64,000 nucleotides of DNA from Sisyra terminalis (Eukaryota > Arthropoda > Insecta > Neuroptera > Sisyridae), in assembly GCA_958496175.1 (NCBI GenBank), contig OY292278.1, forward strand, positions 24,738,001 through 24,802,000. The letters run 5' to 3'. The position numbers were made by a program, and so were the translations under genes. The notes below the pieces were generated by a model. It was not told the DNA's origin, ran no database searches, and saw nothing but the letters and a program-made list of their open reading frames with translations. Below are positions 1 through 11,697 of the stretch, one piece after another; positions within the stretch are counted from its first letter, which is position 1, and every line of letters starts with the position of its first letter.

Positions 1-318
1 AGTTCAACAATTTAATTAAATTTAAAGGCTTTAAACTATTGGTATTAACCATAGACATTATTTATTCTACTACCAAATAATGACACTAATACAGGGATAA
101 CATTGGCCCAACATATTGGCAGTTTTATCTAGAAACTCGAAATATTTTTTTTTTTTTGAATTTACTATTACCAAACTTCAAGATAATATTTTTTCCAATT
201 GGTGTCTGTTAAAACTGCTAATGGTCAAATGGACTCAATCTTCACTGAATTAATTCATAATTTTCAATAAACTTATCTCCAATAACAGTACTTTTTTAAT
301 AAATTCGTTTTTTTTAAG

Positions 319-414
319 ATTCCAGCTTCCCATTCACCGCCTCATCATCACAGCGGAGGGTATTCATACCCCCCGCCTCTTACGGAACATTATGTGGAAT
401 CTCCACATTCTCAT
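319..414 (+). CDS. Internal exon of uncharacterised gene (Pro/His-rich segment)
   Basis: This is the first visible exon of the host gene. A pyrimidine-rich tract and AG at 317-318 precede it, and the consensus donor GTAAGT at 415 follows it. It has 96 bases, exactly 32 codons, and is open in the frame that continues into the next exon. The peptide is rich in Pro, His, Ser and Tyr, with an HHH run and a PPP run, and looks low-complexity and disordered. It is visibly richer in G+C than the flanking DNA, as expected for coding sequence here. The start codon and earlier exons lie upstream of the window. I do not recognise the family. The exon call rests on splice sites, composition and frame continuity; the function is unknown. 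Confidence 0.72.
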
Positions 415-481
415 GTAAGTAAACGAAATGTCACTAAAAAAAAAAATACAAAAAATATCTCTTTTATCGACAATTTTTCAG
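415..481 (+). other. Short intron (67 bp)
   Basis: The intron runs from GTAAGT at 415 to a T-rich tract and CAG at 479-481. It is phase 0. Its length is not a multiple of three, so it cannot be read through in frame. Confidence 0.7.
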
Positions 482-612
482 GGACCTCCACCTCACGTTT
501 TATCAGGGATTTCACTACATCATAATCCCGACATTCGAGCGCCTCCACCCCCTAAACTGTTCCAGCATGAATTGGATTCGTTTGAGTTGTCAGGACCAGG
601 ATTGGGACCTGA
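482..612 (+). CDS. Internal exon of uncharacterised gene (Pro-rich, acidic end)
   Basis: The acceptor CAG is at 479-481 and the donor GTGAGT starts at 613. The 131 bases give 43 codons plus two bases (GA), so the exon ends in phase 2. The peptide starts GPPPH, contains a second proline run (APPPPKLF) and ends in a Gly/Pro-rich stretch. Reading past the donor meets a TGA at once, which supports the splice position. The two leftover bases are completed by the first base of the exon at 23310, giving Glu and an open frame. That phase match across 22.7 kb is the main evidence that the exons belong together. No known domain is recognised; the segment is probably disordered. Confidence 0.72.
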
Positions 613-1580
613 GTGAGTACTTTTCGGTTTATTTATTTCTCTTTTTTTATTATTTTATTTTGAAACAACGTTCAAACAAAAATAAATAATCAATTTAACC
701 AAAACCACAAGATAATCTTTTCAAAGAACGTACCAGGTTTATAATGCGTAGAACATGCAAGATTTTATCGAAATCAGATTACAAATGAATGATTTTTTTT
801 TTACTAAACCATAAAAAATACAAATCTTAAAAGACCGAAAACCATATGATAAAATTAGGTGAACTAGAGTGGAACTAAATGTGCGGGATTATTGTTCATA
901 CTTTTGCGCTTCGCTTTCCTCGTCTAACTTTAGAAAAACTGCACTATGGGTAATCGGTATGCATTTTATAAGTTTCATAAATTATCTTTTACTCAATGAT
1001 TTCTACAATTTTGTTTTTGTTAAAAGCAATAAAACAAAACTATATTATTAACCATATGTTAACACTGGAACTTAACTTGAACCATTGTCAGATGTTTTCA
1101 TTTTTCAATGAGCTATTCAATTAACCCTCTCGTACCTATAGGTATGAATTTAGAGCATACATCTTTTAAAAATTTACATATCTCTTTAAACATAAAAAGA
1201 TTGTCAGTCCATTTTCCTTCCCTAAACATTTACATATAGAATAAAATCAAACAAGGAACAAAATACAGGATATATCCGGCACACTGAGATGATTTATCTA
1301 AAAATCCATCGTAAATTTATCAATACAATCAAGCATTTATCTTATTGAGCATGCGTTAGATTTTCACCCATTGTATTATACGTAACAGTAACAAGGAACA
1401 CTCACTTCGCTTCTCAGTTTGTTTTTTTTTCTAATTTATATCGTGAGTGAGCATTCGTGATTCAGATGAGATATATTATTCCGGAGATTGTGATAGGAAT
1501 AATCAAATAAACTATTATTCCCATAAATATAATGAATAATAATTATTATAACGAAAATAATCGACGCATTTCAACTTAAT

Positions 1581-1717
1581 ATTTGAAAAAAAATGTGTCA
1601 AGTTTTGAAATATTTAAACGCATATAAATGTTGTTCCAACTAATACTACCATATTATCAATTGGAACAACATTTATAAGCATTTAAATATTTCAAACTTG
1701 AAACATTTTTTTTCAAA
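1581..1717. repeat. Foldback MITE with about 58-bp inverted arms
   Basis: Bases 1581-1639 are nearly the reverse complement of 1660-1717, with about 20 bases between the arms. The arms start ATTTGAAAAAAAATG and run to the TTCCAA/TTGGAA pair at the centre. This is the form of a palindromic non-autonomous DNA element. No clear target duplication or coding content is seen, so the superfamily is unknown. Confidence 0.65.
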
Positions 1718-3215
1718 TCTTGTACTAAACTTATATCCCCGTATCATACATTCTATTTTAATCACCATAAGGAAAATGTGAAAAGACTGTTATTTTCTAC
1801 TGAAACTTAAACATTCGTTATATTTTTTTTATTTACAGTTTGAAATTGATGAAAGCTTAAAATATGGATATTTGTTAATGTAATGATAAAATTAAACTCT
1901 CAAAAATTTAGAAAAGAAAAAATATAACTTGATGATATTAAAGAAACACTACATCGTGTATAGCATGCTATGAGTAAATAAGGTTCCGTAAATATTCTCT
2001 TTAGTCTGTAATAAATTTATATTTAATTTTATACAAGAGGAAACGAGCACTACTTATTGTCGTTTCTAGACCAATAGAATTTCAATTGACATTTATTGGT
2101 TTATAAGTTATTTATAAGTTGTACCAAGGACATTTTATGTTTAGAGTGACAAGTAACCTCCTAAAATATTAAAACACATTTCCTATTCTGAAATTCTTAT
2201 TGAAATGGTTAGACAAATGCCCATGACAATGAAAAACAAATTTGGTAATAAATGCTCTTCGAGTATTACAGAATGGTAATGCAAAGTTGCTACCAAAACC
2301 ATTTTTAATATTTATCCAAGTGCATTCGATGTTCGTAAACGCCAAACTAATTTTCCAATAATCCAATAACTTTAAATTTTCCAACTCGTACCAACCAAGA
2401 ATGATTAAAACTTTAAACCAAAAGATGTTACGCATGAAAGAGGTACCAAATCTACGTCAGACCATCGAAGAGCTGTCAAATATCCCTAATCAATTTTAGT
2501 TGACCAACCAAGTATTCAAAAGTTTCTATGAATTGTGAATAGGGATATCTTTCATCTGCAACATGATGATCGAAAACTCTTGGACAAAAGAAAAATCGTG
2601 GATAAAATTAGTTAATTAAGGATAGTTGATATTGTTTTAACAACGGAAATAATCCTAAGTTGTTCTACTCGATTTCTATTTAATTCAATCGCTTCTACAA
2701 TTTCTAAGTGGTAAAAAAAACAAAACCTAATTAATGTTCAGATTGTTGTTTTTAGTTATTTTGCATAGCAATCAATTAATTTTTACTAATTTTGCAGTAA
2801 AATTTGCACAATAAATGCCAAAAAATTGATGTGAAGATGGCATATCATTGACTAAATTATTAGATATTAGATCGCTTTTGCATGAAAAATAATCAACAAA
2901 AATTTTAAGCCTGATCTGGAAATGTAAACGATGGAAAATAAATTTATGAATTAAATTAAATTTTTCTTAAATTTCATGAAACTCCTAGCATCAAGGCTAA
3001 TTTCCTTCATTTTAATCAAAAGTTGTATTGGTTCCAGCCTTTTAATATATTTCCTTCCGAAGCCTCTGACCCTGCGCAGTGTGGTTATACTGTTTTGATT
3101 TTAAAATAACATGACCCGTTAGATAATTTGTGCAAAGAATTTTTTAGAAAAACTACTGGAAAATTTATTTGTAGAACTTTATAATGCCATAGCCACTGAA
3201 GTAAATAGCTTAGAG

Positions 3216-3425
3216 TAGTGGTTCCTAAACTTGTCTGGGCTCAGACCTATCTTAATTTTTTTTTCAATTTTGGGTCCCACCTAGCTGTCTTAGAGAAAAT
3301 AGACTATAAATATTGGTAATGCTACGAACATATCAAACTTATAATTTCGTACTTTGCTTATTCATGTCTTTTACAGTGACAAATCACCCACTAGGGCTCA
3401 CTAAATATTCGCTCGCGAACCACTG
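3216..3425. mobile_element. hAT-like MITE, decayed
   Basis: The ends read TAGTGGTTCC and, on the other strand, CAGTGGTTCG, the common hAT terminal form CAGTGGTTC with one change. Internal sequence around 3363-3388 (CATGTC..TACAGTG.C.AATCAC) recurs at 25352-25378, so this is a repeat family. The flanking 8-mers do not match well, so the duplication is lost or the ends are slightly off. Confidence 0.45.
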
Positions 3426-4186
3426 GTAGGTCGCGTCGAAAAGTTGTAACTTCTGAATTTTCATGATATTAGAAGTAAATACAAGCTTCATCATTCAGAA
3501 CTTGAATAAAAAAAATTGGTACTATTTAAAACTAACATAGTATTTCAATATTTTTTAAAATCATGTTTTTGATCAAAATATTTTAATAGGTATTGATTTT
3601 TAATTTCAATTACTTTAACTAGTAAACACACAATCGAAGTGATTTTCAAAACCTTGCGGTTTTTGTCAAAATGAACCCATTATTTTTGCATATCGTTTGG
3701 ATAGTCAATAAAAAATCATTAAAATTTTTGAGATGATTAAATACAAAAATCAATATTTGAATTTGTATCAATATTTGGTATGTTTAAATAGTGGATATTA
3801 TATTCTTTGTTTACAATTTTCAATGATTAATATTATCATTATGATAATATCATTCAATTAAATTGAAATAATACCACTGAACATAATTAATCTTATAGCT
3901 TTAAATCGAATTTGTTAAACTCAATATTATATATTTGAACCTGAGTTTTCGTTTCATATTTAAAATGGGCCAATAAACTTTAATGATAATTGAAACGCAT
4001 TTATCAAAAAACGAGGTATTGTGCTTCCTTAAGAATTAAATGATAAATTTTTATGCATATGTATTCAAAATATTTGCTTGAAGTATGTCCTATGAGGATT
4101 TTTTTTAAAATTTATGTTTATAATTATTAAATATGCACATGCGCAAATGCACCTCTTTAGAAGTTTTATAGCAGAAAAAAAATTAT

Positions 4187-4305
4187 GTACTAGTAGTTAC
4201 CCGTGAAATATTCACAACCACCACTGACACAGCAACTGACAAATGGCAATAATTGGCAATTGAATGATATTGAAATGACAGTGGAGACAAATGACAATAA
4301 TTATT
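4187..4305 (+). repeat. Interspersed repeat C, copy 1
   Basis: About 120 bases here match the reverse complement of 16881-16998, including the blocks TACTAGTAG, CCGTGAAATATTC and repeated TGAC/TGGCAAT words. No terminal repeats or coding potential are recognised. It is most likely a fragment of an unclassified transposon. Confidence 0.55.
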
Positions 4306-4460
4306 TAATTCAAATCGGACACAATGATTATTATAAATGATTGTCATTCCCACGCACTTGCTTAAATATTCATTATTCTCTGTTTTTGACAACATATAAA
4401 CAAAATTCAGTTTTAAGCATTCTATAAAAACCAATTTACAAACTGGTTTTTTTAATTTTT

Positions 4461-4619
4461 TTTATCGTCGCTTTATAACAGCTAAGTTCCTTAGGGACTC
4501 TGGGGGTACTAAAAATCTGTAATCGAGAAATATCGAAAATTTGCTCGATACGAAGATCAAACCCAAAATCTACCAGTTTTGCAGCGGTCACCTTGACAAC
4601 TCGGCCACCAGTAGGCTCT
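4461..4619 (-). repeat. tRNA-derived SINE, copy 1
   Basis: The reverse complement reads as a tRNA-like head (TGGCCGAGTTGTCAAGGTG, A box) and a degraded B box (GGGTTTGATC). A shared body follows, ending in GTTATAAAGCGACGATAAA and an A-rich tail (T-run at 4446-4463 on +). The head resembles tRNA-Ser/Leu. It lies head-to-head with the copy at 4726. Confidence 0.75.
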
Positions 4620-4725
4620 ATTTTTTTATTTTAGTTGATTTGTTATTTTTAGAAGTAAAAAACAAACGAAAGGAAAACAATATCATTGTAACATATAAAT
4701 TAAAAAAATAAAACTATGAAAAAGT

Positions 4726-4880
4726 CTACTAGTAACCGAGTGGTCAAAGTGATCGCTCCAAAACTGATAGATTAAATCTCATATCGAGCATATTTTCGAT
4801 ATTTCTCAACTTACAGACTGTAATCAACCCTAGAGTTGCTAATGACCTTGGTAGTTACAAAGCGATAGTAAAAAAGAATT
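4726..4880 (+). repeat. tRNA-derived SINE, copy 2
   Basis: The A-box-like head (AACCGAGTGGTCAAAGTGA), the CGCTCCAAAACTG block, the ATTTTCGATATTTCTC body and the GTTACAAAGCGATAGTAAAA tail match the family. The B box is degraded. The order and spacing follow the complete copy at 60755. Confidence 0.75.
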
Positions 4881-5044
4881 GAAAAATTAATTAAAAAATT
4901 TAAAAAGAATCAAATGAATCGGAAATCTATATTTGATTATAAAATCAAAGAACAATTGCTATAAAGTTCAGGAAAACTATAAAATTATGTGCCCTTAATA
5001 AATCATGAATCTTTTAAGACTTTGATGGATGCCGCACTTGACTC

Positions 5045-5096
5045 AGAGAAGATCCACTTGCGGCTCCCGGAGCCGCATTTACCCACCTTTGATGTA
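5045..5096. repeat. hAT-like terminal fragment with GC-rich dyad
   Basis: A perfect dyad GCGGCTC-CCG-GAGCCGC at 5060-5076 is followed by ATTTACCCACCTTTGATG. On the other strand this gives a hAT-like end (CAAAGGTGGGTAAATGCGGCTCC). No matching left end was found, so this is at best a half element. It stands out from the A/T-rich surroundings. Confidence 0.35.
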
Positions 5097-7262
5097 TACC
5101 AACATTTGCCTATTATTAATATTGATCTCTTATGAGTTGTAGTTGTTATATTTAAATAGCTATATCACTTAAGCTAATTTTGCAAATCAGAAAAAAAAAA
5201 TCTTCTTTATTTTTTTTTTTTGATTCTCGAAAGTTGGAAAATTTTAATAATTTAAAAAGAAAGAAAAAAATATAAATACCGAACTCCTATGAGCGATTAC
5301 TTTGATGGACGTAATGTAGTAATATAGTTCTATATTAATGTATTATACTACAATCACAATACTTTCAACAGAACTATATTAATTTAGTTCTGCGTTCAAA
5401 CAATGTTTTTACTACAATTTACCATTACGAATTTGTGGGGAAATTAACCGTAAAAAATTTCGAATAGTTAATTTTGATAAACCAATTGTAAAGTACAGCA
5501 AATATTTTGCGAACATTTCTATTTTCTCTTTTTTTATCTCCATTTTAGTTGTATTTTTTAATCAATTAAGAAAATATATACAAACAGTTTCCACATGAGA
5601 AATTATTGCGGTCAAATCTGTTGATTATTGTTTTACTTTTAAATGAAAACCAATTAACTTCTCGATAAACGAAAATGTTTACTACTCCAAAATTATTGCC
5701 TGCTACTTACGAGTAGTAAATATCAATAACATATTTTTGCTTGACACTTTTTGTATTTGTAATTGCATAGTTTTGGTTTCGAAAGAAACAACGTGATTTA
5801 GATGTTTTCAATTTTTGCTTCACATAATTATGTTGATTCCCATTTGGTTAATTGTTTCGATTCAATATTCAATTAAATGCTCGTGAATTTGAATGTGCAA
5901 AATGTCGCTTTTGCCATGCTGGAAAATTGTATATACATTGGAGGCGTTAACGAGAAGCCACAAAAAAATTTTGTCCCGTTTTCCAAATGAATGTCACAAT
6001 CCCACTTCCCCATACCACAACGTAATACTACCACTGTGGCATACTTTTCCGTCGTGACTCATTTCACTTTTTGTTGCCGATGGATAATAAAAAATGGAAA
6101 GGTTCTGAAGTTAAATTCCCGTTTTATTCATATTCGTGATTTTTTCTTTTCAGAAATTGAATTATTGTAAATTTATGAAGATATAATTTGGTTTTAAATT
6201 GGACATATTAGACCCTTTCAATTTTCAATTGATTCTAAAATGTATGCTTGAAAACTGTAACAGTATATAATTACATTATTTTACTCTGGCATGAAAAATA
6301 TTTGTTACATTTTCTTTATTTTGTGCTGCAATTAATTAATTATAAAAGCAAATACACATGTTATTAAAGCAAAAAAAGCACAAATAAGGGTGAGTAAACA
6401 TCAAGTCAAAGCAGCTCTTGAAATTGTAAAAGTTATAAAACATTTACTGTTCTTTCCTCTATATTTTCAAATGGTATAAAACGTCTGCGGTTTAAACAAG
6501 ACCGTATATCCATCAAGGTAACAATGAAAACCTTTTATACAAATAGGAGTAGCTTTTTGTTACGAATTTCGTAAAATAACAAATGTCGATATTTGTCTTT
6601 AGATAAATAAAACACGGTTATCTTAAACTTTGATTGGTCAATAAAAAGCTTTTCTTTCATGTTTGTTTTATAAGCAAAAGAACAATGACTTTACTGTGAT
6701 AATAAAATTATTTTTTAACTCTGATAGTTGATCAAAAAACACAAAGAAGAAAAAAAATAGGTCAGTTTGTTATTTAATCTTTAATTTTCAGAACTATTAT
6801 ATAAATCCATCACTCAAAAATTATATTCACTTCAGGTAAAAAATGATGACCGAAAATTAAAAATAACTTAAATATTGCGTAAGAGCAAAGCTATAGTATT
6901 AATGCAACACAAAGTGATTTTTGACCTTTTATTTACAAGGTAATAATATTTTTTTAATGAAAATTGAGCATTAAAAGTTAAAAGTCGGAAATGACAGTAT
7001 ATAAAGGTAATTGTTTTATTAGGTTTTAGCAGATACATGCGATTTTATCTACATCATTTTCTAATGTACCGGCAATATCTTTTGTTTCGATTATTTGACT
7101 TTCATGAAATGTCGGAAAAGTTGTTATTTTTTTTAAGTATCATTTTTCAAAGTATCAAAGATCTTATTATTAGTTTGCTTAAATGCAAAATGCAAAAATC
7201 TTCAAAAACTTTAAACTGAATTAATATCTAAAGGTTTATAAAGCTCAAAGCTTTAAGTAGAC

Positions 7263-7522
7263 CAGTGATTTCCAAACTTTTGGTACCCCCTTAGTTTTCG
7301 TAGCAATCTAATTTCGTATATACTCATTTGATATTGCAATTAATTTATTGAGTTTTAAAATATTATACCATGCCATGAATAAAAATATACATGAATTATT
7401 GATAATACTCCGAAGTAATATTAAATATAACAAACGTTGAAAGCGTGATTATAGGTGAGCTCCCGTATAGTAATAGCCTCGCACCCTCTTAGGGGGGAGG
7501 CTTCATAGTTTGGAAACCTTTG
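7263..7522. mobile_element. hAT-like MITE (260 bp)
   Basis: The ends share TTTCCAAACT in inverted orientation: CAGTGATTTCCAAACT on the left, CAAAGGTTTCCAAACT on the right. The flanking octamers AAGTAGAC and GTGTAGAT agree at 5 of 8 positions and could be a decayed target duplication. A run of G near 7493-7499 pairs with the CCCCC near 7286. There is no coding content. Confidence 0.5.
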
Positions 7523-7800
7523 GTGTAGATAATATATTCTTCCAATCATCCATTGTAGGGTTTGCTGTAAAAAGGAGGAAGCTATAAAGTGTTGTTATAA
7601 ATCGACAGTAAATAACAACAACAAAAAAAGGTAAAACATGTATTGCAATTAATTCTTAATTTCAAAATTTTAAAGGTTTTTTTCACTTTCCAAAAAAATT
7701 GTAAAATTGAAGCTAATTCCTTTTGCAGCAAACCAATTAAATTGTGATCTGGCGTAAAATGGTGTATCTCAATTATAATATATTTTTAACAATTTTTGTT

Positions 7801-7905
7801 TATCATCACTTTATAATTCTCAAGATTTTTAGCGTTTTTAGCGGCTTTAGAGTTGATAAAAATTCACAAATCAGGAAAATTTGTTCATTAAAAATTTGAT
7901 CTTAG
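7801..7905 (-). repeat. tRNA-derived SINE, degraded copy
   Basis: The tail (TATCATCACTTTATAATT) and body (TTTAGAGTTGATAAAAATTCACAAATC) align with the minus-strand form of the family. The copy contains a small internal duplication of TTTTTAGCG. The tRNA-like head is missing or unrecognisable. Confidence 0.5.
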
Positions 7906-8458
7906 CAGTGTTAAGAATGTAAACTTTTTTTTAAATAACAAATTCCGAACAAAAAATGATTAATTTGAATTATTCAGATTTTAAAAAGTATACAGTATTA
8001 ACAAAATGTTTAGCGAATTAATAGTTTTTAAGAAGAGTGCACATAAGAGTATTATTCCAGGATGCTACATTATATTATAGTTTATACTATTCTATACATA
8101 TTTTATTATGCTTATAATATATTATGTTCTTCCATTCTGCGCAGACGCATGTCTTTGCCTTTCAACAACTTTAGAGAACATAGAAAATAGAAAAAAAATT
8201 AATATGATACTTAACATTATAAATATTTAAAGATATCTGTCTCAGATCTCTGGGAAAAACGACCTTAAAACACCCAGTCTTTATTTTGTTAATTAAAAAT
8301 TAGTGAATAATATGTTTTATTCTCTTGTGTTTTCTTGTGACATTCTGGTCATAGCTGCCTATACTTTTTATTAGGACACTCTCATTATCCTCGCATATTA
8401 AAAAGAATTTTCCACACACTTCTCTTTTATATTTATTATTTTTATAATATTATATTTA

Positions 8459-8463
<5 letters not shown>

Positions 8464-8551
<88 letters not shown>
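8464..8551. repeat. (AT)n microsatellite
   Basis: This is an uninterrupted AT dinucleotide tract of about 88 bases. The Tyr-Ile repeat frame that crosses it is an artefact. Its exact length may be unreliable in an assembly. Confidence 0.95.
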
Positions 8552-8554
<3 letters not shown>

Positions 8555-11500
8555 ACTGTAGAGTAGACCAATAAAAAACTTTTATTATTATTATTTTGCG
8601 CGAATACATATAGGTTTCGGGTTTTGAAAACACGCGAACAGGCTTTATATTGTTGACCATGGGAGAAGCATAACTTTTCCAAATGCACCTGCATTGTAGC
8701 ATTATAATCACCTGCTTTATAATCTTCTACCTATCATGTTTGCACTTGCGCTTTATTAATAGTAAAAACTAAAGTTAACCTAATTGGAAACTGAAGTCTT
8801 TTAAATTAAAATGGTAGGTTAATGATGATTATTGGGATTCGAGGTACGATAACTTTCTTTTTTTCTTATACCTTTTAAAATAGCGCCAGCAAGTATATTC
8901 TGCTCCAAATGTATGATACAAAGTCTCGTTTCATTACATAGTCAAGGTGTATTTAGGGTATTTTTCGCAGAAGCGTATTAAATTTCATTTGGAGTTTATA
9001 TCAACAAATTTTTAAGCCTTCGGTAACAATATTGTTTTTCCAGATTAAAAGTATCCAATATCGTTATCTGTACTCCTAACAATAAGTGCACCAAGTCTCA
9101 TGATAATTGGTTGAGTAGTTTAGAAGTGAAAGCGTAGGAAGTAAATGAACTCCCATTTGCAATCATAACATGAATTTTGATGATAACATCTACACCAATG
9201 GGACCCAGGAATAATAGAAGCCTATTGCAGTATTGAGGCTCTCCAAACCTCATCCTGGTATAGGAAAAAAGAAAACATCAACGCTCAGCATCTGTGATAT
9301 TTCAAATTTCGATAGATAAAATCAATGAATTTTTAATATCTCTTTATTTACGAAATTTACTTATTATTGAGTCGTTATAGACCTTAGTTGTTATAAACAA
9401 TCGGTAAATAATCAACATTAAAATATTACTGAAATGCAACTAAAGAAAATAAAATAAAAATAAAAAAAATAAAGAAAATAAAAACTAAGGAAAACAAAAT
9501 GTCATTACTTGTGGAAAAATTCTTTAGACTTTGACAAAGTTATTGACTCAGTTATCTCAGTTCTTCTTCTTTTTTGATATCTTAAATTAAGAAAAAATAT
9601 TTAATATATATTACCACAAACAATTGTATGTCACCTTGAGTGTGCATTTACAAAACAATTATTTAAATTAAATAATTTTAATTCTATACTTATAATATTT
9701 TGTATGCTTGCTAAAACGCAAAATTGCAGAAGTAGGTACCTATCAATTTTGAAATAATAATACGGGAATGATATTTTAGTGAAACATAAAATTTCATTTG
9801 TTTAATGTATGAAATTATATTTCAACTAAAATATTTATTTTATAAATAACATCAAAAGAGCTCAACTTTTATTGGCATTTATTCATAATTTAATCATTAA
9901 TTTCGGGTTGTGTTTTTTCTTTGAGAAAAAAATTATTAAGCCACACTAGTTTTTATATCTGTTTGTGTTTTTGTTACCTTTATGTTTTATATTTTATCTA
10001 GTGATAATATTTTACAATATTCATTAACGTTTTGAATAATCATACATTTTATATTTATTGTACTATAATACAATAAAAAGCATATTACTTCATAGGTTTT
10101 TATATACCTATATTTCAGAGGATATTATTGATTATAATTATTATTTGTATTCATTTGTCTTTTTTTACTAAAATAGTGTAACAGTATCACTGCTATGTTT
10201 TTATGCCTACAAAAAAATTATTATTATAATAATAACAAGATACTCCTTAGAAGTCGAATAATTGAAGACATATTTCTATATTACAATTTTTCGATTCCTT
10301 TCTTTTTTAAAATTAAGGACCATTATTACAACAAAGAACTAGAAACATAATATTCATTTGATATGTTACGTTAACATCTTCACAAGAATTTATAATTTAA
10401 TACATATTTGTCTTTATATTTGCAAAAAAGTTGTAATACATCATAATTACATTACAGAGCCTATAACAATGTCGTAAAAGTATAGCAAACCAAAAAAAAT
10501 TGCCCTGAGTTTCGAGATGTACCACAATATTGTAAAGCTCCCGAAAAATCGATAATTTTTTTTTTCGTAATATTGCGGTTTAGTAAACTCTCTGGTTCAA
10601 ACGTTGGCCAACATTGAGTTAAATAAGATAATGGACCTAATAAGTATAAAACTAAAAAAAATGCGAATTTTAAAAGTTTTTTTGTGATTTTTGAAACAGT
10701 TTTTACACTTATGTATATAAAAAATAATCACTAATGCTTTATTTCAATGAAAACAATAAAGAATATGAAAAAAACTACCTTGTGAAGATCCAAAAGTTTG
10801 TTTAAAATAAAGAATAATAAAGAATCAAGTTTTAGTCCTTATAATTAAGACTTTATATAAATTGTAAGTGCATTTTGTACAAACTGTTGAATGTAAAACA
10901 AATTTTAAACCATAATTGTAATATAAGTTGAAAGCAGAAGGGCATGGAAAAATATAGTAAAAAATAACAATATAGCATCGTTATCCAGGACTAGACAATC
11001 ATTAACTTAGTTTTAACTATATTCTTTTTGGTAAATTAACTATGTACATTTGAATTTCTACCTTATAATATCGTAATTATAACAACGGTTTTCTGTAATA
11101 AATACCATAGCAAAAAGTACAATGTATATTGTACAATACTATATTGGATACTTTTCTGTAAGTTCAGAAGAATGTACACATAGATAGTAATCTACTGACG
11201 TTAGATTATAAACTGAAAGGGTTTACAATTTTACGGTATATTATTATTTTAAAAAATCGATATATTGTTTATTAACATTAATGTTTTTAACTTCGATGTA
11301 AAATTTTAGAAAACATCGATTTCCTAATATCGATCTTTTTTATGAGATGAGGAATGTTGCATCTCTGCATACGACTAACACTTCTTCAACAAATGTGGAC
11401 TTACATATGCACTTTTTTTACGAACAAGTAATTTTAGTGATGTCGCATCCTAAAAATTACAATACGTTCGTTCGGGTCCTGCACTGTAAAAATAAATAAC

Positions 11501-11559
11501 AAAAATATCGATGAACTGTTGTAATTTTTCTGTGAATTTATTTTTTACCAGGTAAATAA

Positions 11560-11697
11560 AATATATATAATATATATAATATACATACATACAATACATA
11601 AACTTGTGTATATATTGCATGCACACACCAATAGAGTATGTATATACATTTATATACATATTCATACATATTCTATACATCAATGATGTATAGAATG
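11560..11697. repeat. Imperfect AT/ATAC-rich simple repeat with hairpin
   Basis: Stretches of TATATAA and ATACAT words form a degenerate simple repeat. It ends in a perfect 12-bp inverted repeat (11670-11681 with 11685-11696) separated by 3 bases. Confidence 0.6.

Noticed and set aside
8398..8694. Minus-strand open frame of 98 residues
   Set aside because: It is mostly the (AT)n microsatellite read as Tyr-Ile repeats.
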